The position numbers and the translations under genes are program-made. Under the pieces are notes generated by a model that was given only the letters and a program-made list of their open reading frames with translations, was not told the origin of the DNA and made no database searches. A DNA stretch of 64,000 bases from Sipunculus nudus (taxonomy: Eukaryota; Annelida; Sipuncula; Golfingiida; Sipunculidae): assembly GCA_026874595.1 (NCBI GenBank), contig CM049307.1, positions 2,257,579 through 2,321,578 on the forward strand, read 5' to 3'. Shown one piece after another: positions 10,581 through 22,224 of this stretch (positions are counted from its first letter, which is position 1; every line of letters starts with the position of its first letter).

Positions 10581-11672
10581 GACATAAGGCGAAGTTCAGT
10601 AGTCTGCCGCGACCCTTCTAGCTCCCTGTTTATCACGTGTAAATATCAGACTGGCAGTATAATATAAAGGACAGATATTTCGGCTACTTGGTAATTTAAA
10701 CCTAAAATTTTGTGTTGTTTTTTTATTATCTGTGGGAAAAATCCTACATTGGCGAGTGGTTGCCAGCTTGTAAATCTAAAATATTTACGAGCAGTGATTC
10801 GAACCTGCATTTTTGGCAATATTTGTTCTTCAAAATTTTAAAAATGAACTGCCACACATAAAGTTGTATGTACATAAATGAAGAAGACTGAAGATGAAGA
10901 AGACCACCCAATCCAGAAGTTACAGGTTCCTGAAATACTACGGTATGTGAATTTTGTGTTTGTGTTAAATGTCATATACTATAGTAAGTATCAAAAAGGC
11001 CTTAAGAGGCTGGCTGAATAGATTTGATGTACATATTATGAGAAATTGGCCTCTGTGACCTTTTAAAGAGAATTGCCATAGCATAGGTAAGCGTGGCCGC
11101 TGTTAACCGACACGAACATTTATAAAGTAGTAACGGAGACATGCCTGTACCTTATAAGATCGCTTATATTGGCAATAACCATGATTAGCAATGAGGCTAG
11201 AAATATTTAATTGCTGTAAATGACATGGGAAATGGCCCTATGTGGCTGGAAATAGGGAACTGCTGTAGTTCAATGGCATGAAAAATTACCTCAGCGCTCG
11301 AAAGGTTCAAACGTGTCTACATAAGGCGAACCGGTATAGTAGTAGCCTGCCGCGATAGTTTGAAAGCTTTCCAATAGCGCTCAAACGAGGACTGGCTGTA
11401 TAGAAATGGCCCTGAGTTGCTGGAAATAGGGAACTGCTGTAGTTCAATGGCTTGAAAAATGACCTCAGCGCTCGAAAGGTTCAAACATGTGTCGACATAA
11501 GGCGAACCTGTAAGTAGTAGTCTGCCGCGACCCTTCTAGTTCCCTGTTTATCACGTTTATAACTATCAGACTGGCAGTATAATTTAAAGGACAGATATTT
11601 TGGCCATTTTGTAATTTAAACCTAAAATTCTGTGTTGTTTTCTATTATCTGTGGGGAAAATCCTACATTGGC
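10581..11672. repeat. direct repeats ~0.9 kb apart plus a 174 bp tandem pair
   Basis: 10581-10753 recurs at 11494-11672, from 'gacataaggcga' to 'cctacattggc', with scattered differences. A second duplication has period 174: 11231-11404 and 11405 onward share 'gctggaaatagggaactgc' and 'gcgctcgaaaggttc'. The 'ctacattggcgag' edge resembles an LTR end followed by a primer-binding-type TGG, so these may be LTR remnants, but no internal retroelement coding region lies between them. Confidence 0.65.
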
Positions 11673-12283
11673 AGATAGAAATTCCTGCATCAACGGAGAG
11701 AACCGAGTTTAAGGAAAAGAAAAACAACAAAAAATCGAATACGCTGTCGAAACTGACGCCGCTACAACCGCTGTTGTCCTGATGTGTCCACCGAGAAACG
11801 CTAGCAGTCTTACAAGCTGCGGTGAGGCCATGCAGAAACGCTCAGGATGACAGTTAGAAGTTAAATATCGAAGAATTCCTGTTGTATATTATATATACTT
11901 CTAAAAAAAAAAAAGTAAAACGTCTTTTATTTTATGATTAGAAAAAAAAAATAATAATAATAGCAGAATGTATATTTTTTGTGTGTGTGTGACATTTCTA
12001 TGTATATTGTAAATAAGAATTCTGTGAGTTTTTCAGTTCTCACTTTATCGAGATGTAATTTGATTTAGATCTTCTTGCGATGTGTTGCAAATTTTAAATA
12101 CGGTTCTGGGTGACAGTCTCAACGCATATGCCATCATGTGAGGCATAGGCTTAAAGTTTAAACATTATGTATACATATTCTTGAGGCAATTATTTATAGA
12201 TGCACTTTAGATAAAGCAAGTTATCACTTCAGAAAATAAAACGGAAATGTCTTATAAATGTATCTAGAAACATCATATTTTGA
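11673..12283. other. no gene seen
   Basis: Non-coding sequence with A-rich runs near 11905 and 11943 and a short GT run near 11980. It separates the direct repeats from the tandem array. Confidence 0.5.
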
Positions 12284-13520
12284 GCTGAATGTTGTACACT
12301 GTTTATTGATTGTCCCCTGAATATTAGATCTGACTGTATGGGTGGAACAGATAAGACTAATTTCATGTTGATAGAGTCTAAATGCTACGGGGTCCAGCAT
12401 AGACTTGGGCAGTCAATACAGTGCATTGTCATAAAGTGTAACTCTAGATATTAGAACATTGGCCATAGATACTTATAAATATAACGAATAACTCTTTTTT
12501 TTATTATATCACTTTTGTTTTACATTAAGCTGAATGCTGTACTCTGTTTATTGATTGTCACCTGATTATTAGATCAGACTGTATGGGCGGAACAGACAAG
12601 ACTAATTTTCATGTTGATAGAGTCATACTGCTAGGGAGTCAAGCATAGTTTTTGGCAGTCAATACAGTACAAAGTCATAAAGCGAAACGTTAAATATTAG
12701 AACATCAGCCATAGCTACTTGTATAACCAATCACTGTTTTAAATTATATCACTTTTACTCTACATTAAGCTGAATGTTGTGAACTGTTTTGTTAGTCTCC
12801 TGAATATTAGGTCTGACTGTATGGGCGGGACGGGTAAGACTAATTTCATGGTGATAGGGTCACAGTGCTGAGCGGTCAAGCATAGACTCAGTCTTTCCAA
12901 ACAGAACATTTCATTAGGCAAGATGAACATTAAAAGGAGCTAAACTAAATATTTTATTCAAAATGCTTAACCTTTGAAATAACGTTAATTATTTTGTGTA
13001 CATTCCGAAAGGAAGGATGATAATTTTACATGTGGGCTAGCTGTTTTGCACTGAATTTTGTGTACTGTTAACTGATAGCTTGATTGTGAATAATAGATCT
13101 CACTGCTGTGGGGGGCAGGTAAGACTAAGTTCATTGTACAGTCTCACTGTTTAAGGGCGAAACAAAGACTGTGGCTTTCAGTGCAGTGCATTTTCACGCT
13201 GCAGGATGCAAGTTCTTCCGATGTAAACATGGTTCTTCAATATGTATAACTATTAAATATACTTTATTTCTGATTAAATTAAAACTTGAATTCTACTTTT
13301 TTTATATGAACTGTATTGATGCTGTTTTGTACTAGGCTTTATGTATTGTATATTGATGTTTTCATGAACATCAGATCTTACTGTTGAAAGGTACAGATGA
13401 GACTAACTTCATGTACGAGTCTGATTGCTGATGTATACAGCAAAAACTGGCTTTCAATGTAAATCATAAGATTTGGCAAGATGCATGTAAGCAAGCTGGA
13501 AATAAGTTTGACAATAGTTT
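12284..13520. repeat. tandem array, five diverged units of 240-281 bp
   Basis: Units begin near 12284, 12529, 12769, 13051 and 13332, each opening with a 'gctgaatgttgtac' type motif followed by 'attagatctgactgt' and 'agactaatttcatg'. Spacing is 245, 240, then about 281 and 281. Units 1-3 are close relatives. Units 4-5 resemble each other and are more diverged from the first three. No reading frame is maintained. Confidence 0.8.
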
Positions 13521-14912
13521 TCTTTATTTACAGTTGTGTTTAACCATGTCATTGATGTAAATATATTGAGTTGTGGTGTATTATATTGTGTTGTGTATCA
13601 GCACCGCTACAATGGACTTACGTAGGAGGAAATTTTTCTGGAAATATTTAATTACGATGCCCATACCAAGGGCAAGGGTATACTGCACTGTGGGGGAATG
13701 CAGGCAGGGAAATGAAAGCGAGGGAAGCATCTCTGGGGGCTAAGACCACAATAATGTCTCCCCAGAGGATGAGGTGTTCGGGCATCCACATGCTATACAG
13801 TCAATGAACTGATGCAATGAATTTTTGAGAAATGTGTACTATTTTTTTACTTTGGATATATATATTTTTTTTATAAAAAAAAAAAGATGTTCACATAATT
13901 TGTCTTCTAGATTATGAATTCATGTACTTGTATTTTATCATGCCAAATCTTGTTCTTCTGGGATAAATGGATCAATATAAATTAGGCATTGGTATACACA
14001 CATTTATATAGGTTCATATTAAGGACTTTATATATGTATTTAAAAAAAAAGAAAATCATTCTAATTTTCTTTTTTATCATGGGTGGTGTGCGAGTGTAAG
14101 ATTTGGCATGATAGGTTGTATATTCTTGGTATTTCATGTCACACTAAATGAGTTCAACGGGCTTCTCTCTCTCATTTGCAGCTGTTCTCAATAATATGAA
14201 TATTTTAATTATTATTATAACTTTACTGATTTTGTTAATTTAATATTTCATATACATTCAAACCTCTGCGTTACCTTGTGACATATCACACATGTATAAC
14301 AAGCCTTTGTTCCATGATGCCTGGGTACTGATTGCATAATCCCCTTATCTTGGTCACTGGGTCCCTTATTTGTACAGGCCAAGTCCTAATCTGTAAATCT
14401 CATGAGGGTACAGGTGTTTATCTCATCAGGGTGACCACTAAAATGGGGGTCCCGTGATGTTTAGTCAGCTAGGAGCACACACAGATAGATGGTATCACGA
14501 TAACATATAATTACACTGTATGTAGACCTTGTATATGTCAGGGTATAATCAACCAACTCTCCCTTCATTTCATTGGCCGGTATAGTGGGTGGGGTTCACC
14601 TAACCCGTCTGACCAATGGAGTGAATGGGGTGATGTTATTGGTTATATTCCAATGGGAGAGAGAGAGAACAAAAGCCAGGGTATAATCATGTGTGGACAG
14701 ATTCCTTTTTGGCCACTCCGCACTGAGGACGCTTTTTATGTATTGACATTTTTATATACATTTGGATGCTACAGAAGAATAAAAATGGTTACCTAAGTTG
14801 CCGAATTCACCTGTTGTGGCTGTGTGCCACAAGTGCCACAAACTTGCTTGAATGAGAACGTGAATGGGAGAAAGACGAAGTTTAAGTTTAGTTAAGTAAC
14901 ATAAGTTTACAT
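13521..14912. other. non-coding, possible LTR-derived segment
   Basis: No gene recognised. 'agggtataatca' occurs twice (near 14542 and 14681), a polyadenylation-like AATAAA lies near 14779, and the segment ends in a 'tgtgccacaagtgccac' motif. These features could belong to a solo LTR, but its start and target duplication were not found. Poly-A runs occur near 13876 and 14042. Confidence 0.3.
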
Positions 14913-15142
14913 CGTCAACGCGTTTAAAATTCAGTATAAATATATTAATATATATGTATGTGTGGGTGTACTATTTATTACGAAAATTGTCAGTTATGTA
15001 TTAATACGTCACACGTGGCCCCGCTAGCACTTAATGTGTAACTGATCATTTTCGTAATAAATATTATATATTAATTTTATTATTATTGTTAGTATTGTTA
15101 TGTATCGGCCCGATGCAACGTCAACGCGTTTAAAATTCAGTA
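14913..15142 (-). mobile_element. short hairpin-containing retroelement-like copy with 24 bp direct flanks
   Basis: Hairpin copy 3 (14973-15062) sits between two direct copies of a 24-base sequence containing 'acgcgtttaaaattcag' (14913-14936 and 15119-15142). On the minus strand the order is 5' edge, (AAT)n-like run, hairpin, AT-rich tail, as in copies A and B. This fits a short, possibly 5'-truncated insertion with a long target duplication. The same flank in inverted form also follows the AT tail of copy B at 7486-7505, so the family may prefer that site. Confidence 0.55.
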
Positions 15143-15236
15143 AATCATGCTCTACTTAGGAATAGCTGGATGCCTTCGTAGGCAACAGTTACCTGTTTTG
15201 ACGACTTATCCACATCAATTGTAACTCATATACTAA

Positions 15237-15248
15237 GATATATATATA

Positions 15249-15291
<43 letters not shown>

Positions 15292-15300
15292 TTATATATA
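15237..15300. repeat. (TA)n-rich microsatellite
   Basis: Imperfect TA repeat with TTTA interruptions. Confidence 0.9.
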
Positions 15301-16725
15301 TTCCGTGCATGGAATCAAATGTACACTTCAACAAATCTACTGATAGTGGTTTGAGCCTTTCCTCCTTCCGTATACCTCCAGTTGAATGCTGTGTGGTATA
15401 ATTTATTATTCTATACGTTCTTTCGTTCATTATTGAGCTTATTTATCACTTGAAGGATGAAGTTTATTTTGCGGTGTTACTGGCATTTCAGTGTGATCTG
15501 AGTACATTCAAATAAAGTGCCCTTTTTACTTTCCGTATGAAGATTTGTTCTGTAGCCTGTATAATTTCTATAGTCAAGTGTGGGGATGGAAGCTCTCTTA
15601 CCATCATTTCTGTGCTCTTTACCAGTCCGAGTTTACGGAGAGGACAGGTTTAGGGATTGCAACTCCCTATACAAACCGTGCTAATATTTATTATTTTTCT
15701 ACAAACAATAAAATATTTTAATTCCATGTAGTTGCGATGTACTCTCCTCTTTGACTCTGTTTTGACATCTCTGACGTTGATGCTTGGCATATTTGCCTCA
15801 TGCCCGACATCTGTGACTTCATGCCGTTTCTAGGACCATTTTCGATTCTTATAAGTTCTCCCTGTGCTTTAAAAGAGATTAAATGTGTAACAATAGATCC
15901 ATGATACAGTTTCTTTGGGGACAAAAACTATCATATCCCAAGCGGTATTTGGAAAACATCTGAAAAAGCTGTAGGGACATTTTCTCTAAAAGGAAGAATG
16001 GCTGCAGGCTGTATCATCCTGATTCATTAAAGAAAATTGAATAATTTACATTACGAATGTTTTTAATTTATTTTTATTCATTGTGCTGTCTTATTTTGTA
16101 TACAATTAGGCTTCATTGAATTCATTTAGGCATAGTTTATAAAATGTTAAATTAGTTAGGTAATTTACAGTCAATGCCCGGAGATCACCTGTCTATTCCC
16201 TTCTTTGAATGGTTGTAGGGTGTAGTCCGATTTACCGTATTTGTTAATATTTGTTTAACTAGTATTTGAAAAATGCAAAAAAGTAAACATCTATTTGCCT
16301 AAACACAAAATAGATAAGTACAATTTTAATAAGAGCTGGTGGCAGAATATACTGCGCCCATGGAAAGGCTGCTATTATGTCAATCAATGTATAGATTTAA
16401 TGTTTTAGCTCAGCAGATTGTAAGGCATCTGTGCTACAACGACCACCCAGTTTTGGTTTTTGGTCGACCATCCGCAGTTTTTCCCTCCTTCCGTTAACGC
16501 CAGACAAATCGTAATCGGATGACCCAAGAACTACTAACTTTACATTCAAGGTCCTGGGTCAACTTGACCTGGCTATGTAAGTTTTATTGCCCTTAGGAAG
16601 TCTTACTTATATTGGTGTTTTAGGCTGCTAAATAAAGACTGAAATTTCTTTTCATTCAAAAATTTGAAATGTTTTCACCATCCTCTCAAATCTGAAAGGC
16701 TACTTAGAAATTATTTAAGTTAAGG

Positions 16726-16728
<3 letters not shown>
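15301..16728. other. no gene seen
   Basis: AT-rich non-coding sequence. The minus-strand open stretch at 15718-15924 has no recognisable domain and no splice or start context that would support a gene. Confidence 0.5.

Positions 16729-16760
<32 letters not shown>
16729..16760. repeat. (TA)n microsatellite
   Basis: Pure TA run that abuts the 50 bp tandem repeat. Confidence 0.9.
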
Positions 16761-16764
<4 letters not shown>

Positions 16765-16892
16765 CATGTATTTTTACACACAGACTTCAGTTCAATATAT
16801 ACCTGCTGCATGATCATGTATTTTTACACAGAGTCTTTGGTTCTCTCTATTCCTGCTGCATGATCATGTATTTTTACACACAGTCTTCGTAA
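16761..16892. repeat. 50 bp tandem repeat, 2.6 units
   Basis: Units start at 16761, 16811 and 16861, each opening 'tgatcatgtatttttacaca'; the first two close with 'cctgctgca'. The period is exactly 50. Confidence 0.9.
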
Positions 16893-17734
16893 TAGCTTCG
16901 TAATTCGTAATTACACACAGAAACGTAATAGCTATTATTCTATTACTAGGGGTACTGTAACCATTTTCAAATTTCTTTTCTATCAATTGTAATAGTACTG
17001 TTACTAACTTTGAAAACCTGTAATATTCTATTCATATTACCCATTACTATCGCCTCATTCCTTGTTGTAATAATCACTGACATACTCATAAATTATTACA
17101 CATGATGAATGACATGGTCAGTCTGTCAGATGTGTTGTTTTATACTATTTTCACATATACCGGTTGTCATTAAATATCTTCATTAGGCTACAGGCACATA
17201 TTATTCATAAGCTGATATTATATAAATAATAAAATATGGTTGTTGTTATCATTATAATTGTTATCATTGTTATTATTATATGATTACATATTGTTAATAT
17301 ATGCTTATATGTTTATACAATGTCAGTGTGATTTCCTTTTAAAAATAAAACTTTTATTTATCAACTTTTATGAAACTTTTTATGTTGTAGTTTCTGAACA
17401 TTCCCACCACTATTTTGAATTTGCATAAAACAACATTTAGTAAATTGTTTATCTTGTCCTGTCAAGAAATATATTTTCGAGAACCTATGAGACCAGATGT
17501 TTCTTCAATGCAGACCGTCTACTTTAATAAGTAAATGCTTTGATATATTTCAACTGTATATGGCCTGTTTATATGCCCTAGAGTTTACATTTCGCCTCAG
17601 TATTTTGATGAAGCATAACACAACATTGTATATATTTTTATTTTGTACTGGGTTTTCATTAATAAAAATAATTTTTACTTTCTGAGAATATATTTAATTT
17701 AATAACATCATTAAACAAGTTTGGTTACAAAAAG
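16893..17734. other. no gene seen
   Basis: AT-rich stretch with short inverted motifs of the 'cgtaatagctattattc' type near 16925. It may belong to the same element as the GTACTC-rich end that follows. Confidence 0.4.
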
Positions 17735-17892
17735 TACTCATTTAAGTACTCACGAGTACATTTTGAGTACTCGGTACTCGTACTCGAGTACTTTTGAAAA
17801 AGGCGCAAAAGTACTCATCCTTGTACTCGAGTACATTTAAAGTACTCAGTACTCATACTCGAGTACTTTAAAAGTACTCAGACCCAACTCTG
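17735..17892. repeat. GTACTC/GAGTAC palindromic cluster, hAT-like terminus
   Basis: About a dozen AGTACTC or GAGTAC motifs, several in the palindrome ACTCGAGTA, spaced irregularly. Read on the minus strand the right edge is 'cagagttgggtctgagtac'. A CAGAGTTGGG start resembles the ends of many hAT transposons. The matching left end was not found, so the element is probably truncated or its left end lies in diverged sequence. Confidence 0.5.
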
Positions 17893-18304
17893 GCATACTC
17901 TACCTCCCACAAACCATGCACCTACCCCTAGTCTGGTGGATATACATGCATAATGAACCGGTTTATTCAACTTCTTGCATGATCCGCATATGTGAAGACA
18001 AAAACAAAGCGTTCTTTCGAGAATTAACTTAATCTCTCTTGTAAAAAGGGTGGTAACAATTAACTTGCAGCCATTCTTGCTCCGCTCTGAGACGCTCAAC
18101 AATATTAAGCAAAACTGTGATAGAAAAAATATTGTCCATGATCATCAGATGCCAATAAAATAAATAATCTGTTCCTAAATAAAATATTACTGTTTCTAAG
18201 TGTTTTTTTGTTGTTGCTGTAGTTTATGTTACTCACTATATAGTATATAGTTATCTTTAAAGCTTATAGTCTTTGAACTTTACTGGTGTTTTCACTTTTC
18301 TTCC

Positions 18305-18904
18305 TTACCGTATCGTTCTTTGTGAAGGTTCAGTCACTGTGGTCTCTGGTGGTTTCTCTGGTGGGCTTGGTGTACAAATTGATGGCGGCACTCTGGTAGT
18401 TGTTGGTGGTGCTCCGAGCACAGGTGCTTTGGTTACTTTGGTAGTTATGTCATCATCATCCATAACGAGCTCTGGTTCAAAATGAACAGGGCACTTACGA
18501 AGGTCAACTCTGTTACGTCGCAGTTTCCGGTTACCAGTATCAATAATGTAAGATTGTGGTGTATCATGTTTTTCCACAACTTTTGCTGGTTCCCATTTTT
18601 TGGTTTTCAGTGTTGATGGTGTTTGAAGTAGTACTGTATCACCTGGTTTAAGTGTGTCATAATGTTCTTTTCTTGCATTTCTGTCATAATTATGTTTTAT
18701 GTTCAGTTGAAGTTTCTCAAGCTTGTGACTTATCAGTTCGGTTGAGTATGTTTTCGGCTTCGTTAACTCACTGCCCATGATTAAACTAGATTTAAGACTT
18801 CTCCCCATTAACATCTGCGCAGGTGATAACTCTAATCCAGTGAAAGGTGTAGCATTGTATTCCAACACAGCTTTTTTTCTGCTCTCTGCACTTTCTTTCT
18901 CCAT
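18305..18904 (-). pseudogene. gypsy integrase C-terminal domain and tail
   Basis: LEYNATPFTGLELSPAQMLMGRSLKS is the conserved post-core 'YN.TP...G.SPA.LL.GR' motif. KPGDTVLLQTP... KWEPAKVVEKHDTPQSYIIDTGNRKLRRNRVDLRK is the SH3-like GPY/F-type module. A Pro/Thr-rich tail ends at 18305, adjacent to the polypurine-type run. The segment has no frameshift of its own. Confidence 0.85.
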
Positions 18905-19285
18905 AGGCGCTTGATTGTTCCCACTGCTCTCTCAGCTTCGCTGTTAGATTGGTGGTAATGCGGGCTGCTGTTACGTGTGATATGTTGTTTTCTCTGCAAT
19001 ACTGTTTGAACTGACCACTCGAGTACTGTGGACCATTGTCTGTTGTAAGCTTGTCTGGATATCCGTGCATGCTAAATACTGTGTTCATAGCATCAGTTAC
19101 TGATCCAGTTGATTCTGTTTCAATTTTTTTCTACGGCAATCCATTTACTAAAATAATACACAAGAATCATATAGTGTTGGTGCTCAAATTCAAATAAGTC
19201 AGACCCACAGTGGGACCAGGGTCTGTCCGGTATCTGTCTCAATGTCATTGGTTGTGCTTGTTGTTTTCGTTGATTTTCCTGGCAT
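18792..19285 (-). pseudogene. gypsy integrase catalytic core (frameshifted)
   Basis: Translating upstream of 19088 gives CGSDLFEFE, holding the first catalytic Asp. The second is in MHGYPDKLTTDNGPQYSS. The catalytic Glu lies in SPHYHQSNSEAERAV, in a different frame near 18930-18970. All three DDE residues are therefore present, but a frameshift separates the second from the third. The usual VDYYS motif has Tyr in place of Asp (LVYYFSKW). Confidence 0.8.
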
Positions 19286-19287
19286 TC

Positions 19288-19764
19288 CTAGCAATTTTCT
19301 ATCAGTTGTTCTATTTGTTTATTTATTCCTGGCCAGAAACAGCTCCCTCTTGCTCTAGATTTACACTTTTCTATTCCCATATGGGAAGAATGTATGCACT
19401 TTAGTGCGTAATGTCTCATGGCTGGTGGTATGACATGTTTTTCACCTTTATATACCACACCATCTACGTAGTCCAGTTCTTCTCTGAAAGTCCAATATGG
19501 TTTCACTTCGTCCGATACTTTACTTTTCTCTTCTGGCCAGCCTTCTAGTACGACTGTTACTAAGCTGCTCAATTCCTCTGTTGTATGCCTCTTAAATTGT
19601 TGCATCCTCTCATCAGTTATTGTTATTTTGTGTACCATGGTAACCTCATCATCAGATATAGCTGTCTCAGGTAAAGGTACTCTACTAAGGGTATCTGCTA
19701 AGTGCATTAGCTTGCCTTTCTTGTAATGCACAGTCAAGTCATATATGCTCAATCTCAGTAGCAT
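19288..19764 (-). pseudogene. gypsy RNase H end and integrase zinc-binding region
   Basis: YDLTVHYKKGKLMHLADTLSRVPL is the highly conserved gypsy 'GK.N..AD.LSR' motif that ends RNase H. The HHCC zinc-binding region of integrase follows (MRHYALKCIHSSHMGIEKCKSRARGSCFWPG). The frame matches gag-RT but is separated from it by the intervening frameshift. The stop at 19288 follows LIENC, the last cysteine region of the zinc domain. Confidence 0.82.
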
Positions 19765-19901
19765 TGGCTGTAGTCTTTTGGGCGCTTTGTGTATTGGTTT
19801 CTTAAATATCAGTTCAATGGCTGATGGTCTGTTTCTACTGTTACTGGTTTTGCGTATATATACGTATGAAACTTCTCACATGCATGTTCTATTGCTTTCA
19901 G

Positions 19902-20369
19902 TTATTTTTGTATTTGCGAGTAGTTTTGTTCAGTCTCATTGAGTGCTCTCGAAGAATACGCTATGACTTTATCCTCCTGAATAAGCGCTGCACCCAGGCC
20001 AAAACTGCTCGCATCACACTGTATAATGGTTTCCTTTGACACATCAAAATATGCTAATGTGCAGGCTTCTGCACATATATCCTTCAGCCTTTGGAACGAT
20101 CTTGCTTGCGCTGCGTCCCAGAAGAATTCTTTGCTTTTGCTTACATCTCTGAGTGGACTGTCTATTTCACTCAGTTTTGGAATGAACTTGCTCAGGTATG
20201 TAACAAATCCAAGAAATGTGCTCACATCTTCTTTGCACTCCGGTTCAGGCATTTCCACAATGGCTCGGACTTTATAAGGGTCGGGTTTCGCCCCTTCATC
20301 AGTGATGATATGTCCAACATATTTTATGCTTGTTTGGCGCATTCGACATTTCTCAAGGTTCAGTTTCAC
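19902..20369 (-). pseudogene. gypsy RT thumb and RNase H-like domain fragment
   Basis: Continues RT in a different frame: LNLEKCRMRQTSIKYVGHIITDEG is the classic gypsy 'KC..... YLGH' motif. STFLGFVTYLSKFIPKLSEI (connection) follows, then the RNase H opening ETIIQCDASSFGLGAALIQE with its first catalytic Asp, and IAYSSRALNETEQNYSQIQK. A stop at 19902 truncates the domain; the remaining RNase H sequence to 19770 is in broken frames. Confidence 0.85.
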
Positions 20370-20385
20370 ATTCCATTCTGTAGTT

Positions 20386-21459
20386 CTAAAGAGTACTTTT
20401 TTTCAAGATTTGGTCATGCTCTTCCATTGTTCGGCCTGCAACGATGATATCATCCATAATTGCAGTTGCACCTTCTATGTCTTCAAGCATAGTGTCCATT
20501 ATTCTTTGATATATTTCTGGCGCACTTTTTATCCCGAACGGAAGTCGTAGCCACCGATATCTTCCCAGCGGGGCATCAAATGTAGTCAGGTACGACGACT
20601 CTTCGTCCAATGGAACTTGACAGTAGCCTGCTTTTGCATCTAGAGCGCTGAAATACTTGGCTCCGTTCAACTGGCTCATAATCTGCTCACCTGTCTTCAT
20701 TGGATAGATTGCTCGTATTATTGCTTTATTTACATGACTGGGATCTAAGCAGATCCTGATTTTACCATTTCTTTGTGACACTGCCATCGAACTAACCCAG
20801 TCTGTTGGTTCCATGACTTTGGTTATGAATCCATCTTTTTCCATTTCACGCAAATTTTGTTTAATTCCTGGCAACAGTGCTTTCGGCTGAGGTCGAGGTC
20901 CATGAACTACTGGTTCTGCATTTGAGTCAATGTCCAGTTTGACTGTAATTGGCATAACACCTGTTGTTTTCTGGACCTGAGGACACAGATCCTTTATCGT
21001 CTCCTGTTTCTCCGACCTTTGTGCCACAACTGTTTTATGAATCCTCTTGATCAGACCAAGTTCAACACATGCTTTATGTGAAAGCAGCGGTATTTGATGT
21101 AAGTCCTCAACATAGAATGTTAAAGTTGTTTTCTGCTTCTTATATCTTGCTCGAAGTGAAATGGTACCTAGTGGCTTCATTTTATCTTTGTTGTAGCCAG
21201 ATAATATCTTGTCTGTGGCTTTTAGATTTTCTTGTTTGAATCCAAGATCTTGTAGCTTTTTATATGGCAAGATATTTATTGGAGACCCTGTATCTAGCTG
21301 GAAGTACACTTTCTTATCCTCATTTATAATGATGTTTTCATAGAAATCTGAATTTCTATTACTACTCAATATAGCATGGAACTGAATCTCGTCCTGAGAC
21401 GAATCGTCACTTTCTGTTTCAATGGCGTTAGCCGAGGTTTGTCTTCTCTTTCTGCACAC
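20386..21459 (-). pseudogene. gypsy protease and reverse transcriptase
   Basis: In frame with gag. The protease active site is VYFQLDTGSPINIL (DTG). Next come a linker and the RT: YPMKTGEQIMSQLNGAKYFSALDAKAGYCQVPL (motif A, catalytic Asp in ALDA), FGIKSAPEIYQRIM (motif B), and AIMDDIIV in place of the usual YxDD (motif C). Both aspartates of the DD pair are retained although the usual Tyr is replaced. The frame ends at about 20386 by frameshift, just after the palm. In an active element these proteins process the polyprotein and copy element RNA. Confidence 0.88.
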
Positions 21460-22224
21460 TCTCTCAAAATGTCCATACTTTTCACATATTTAACATTGGT
21501 TCTTTGCAGCTGGGCACTCCGCTCTTCCTCCTGGGTAACCACATTTGTAGCACTTACTACATTTTCTTTGAATCTTACATTGGTGTCTTTTTGGTGCTTC
21601 CTTTCTGAAACCTTTCTTTTCAGTTTGTTTGTACCCTCTTCTTCTTTGCTTGCCCATGGCATTAACAGTTACATCTTCTTCTCTTTTGCTGGGCTCTTTA
21701 AGACCTTTTTGAGAAATGTCAAAAGTCTGACCAATTTGTACTGCTCTATCCAAGGTCAGATCGTCACCTTCATCTAGGCACTTTACACGTACTTTTTCAT
21801 GGTAACAGTTATGCACAATGGCATCTCTCAGTCTACGATCTACATCCTGAAACTGACAATCTCTTACTAGAATTCTGAGGTCTGTTAGAAAGTCATCAAA
21901 TGGCTCACTTTCACCTTGTCGCCGTCTATCAAATTTATATACTGCTCTGAGCACATTTTCCCTTGGTGCTGTGTAATTCTGGAAGATTTCAAGATTTCTG
22001 TCCAGTCTCTTTTGGCCCCCCTCATTCAGGTTCGCACTTTCATGTATTTCTCGACCTCTTTCGCCAACAAACAGTAGCAAGTATCCAATTTTAACATAAT
22101 CATTTTTGCCAGCAAGTGGACCCATACAATAATAGTAAAAAGGTTTTTCAAACCGTTCCAATTCTCTGTTTAGACCTTCCGCTTTCCAGTTCATGGAGGG
22201 CTTCTGTACACTTGACTCTCCCAT
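21460..22224 (-). pseudogene. Gag of the gypsy element, nonsense codon inside a zinc knuckle
   Basis: The reading frame opens MGESSVQKPSMNWK and contains a typical capsid-like helical region (FLTDLRILVRDCQF, LRDAIVHNCYHEKVR). It ends in a basic stretch and two Cys-rich knuckles. The first, CYKCGYPGGRAEC, lacks the expected histidine and is one residue short. The second is CCHC-shaped (C-x2-C-EKYG-H-FERV-C), but a TAA at 21488-21490 occupies its second position. The frame continues unchanged into the protease, so Gag and Pol were probably one polyprotein. Gag packages element RNA. This copy could make only a truncated Gag. Confidence 0.8.

Noticed and set aside
10780-10815. tRNA-like T-arm on the minus strand (gcaggttcgaatcactgc)
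   Set aside because: No acceptor, D-arm or anticodon stem can be laid out around it.
16761-16892. Possible CRISPR-like array (50 bp repeats)
   Set aside because: Units are contiguous tandem copies without unique spacers, in a eukaryotic repeat context.
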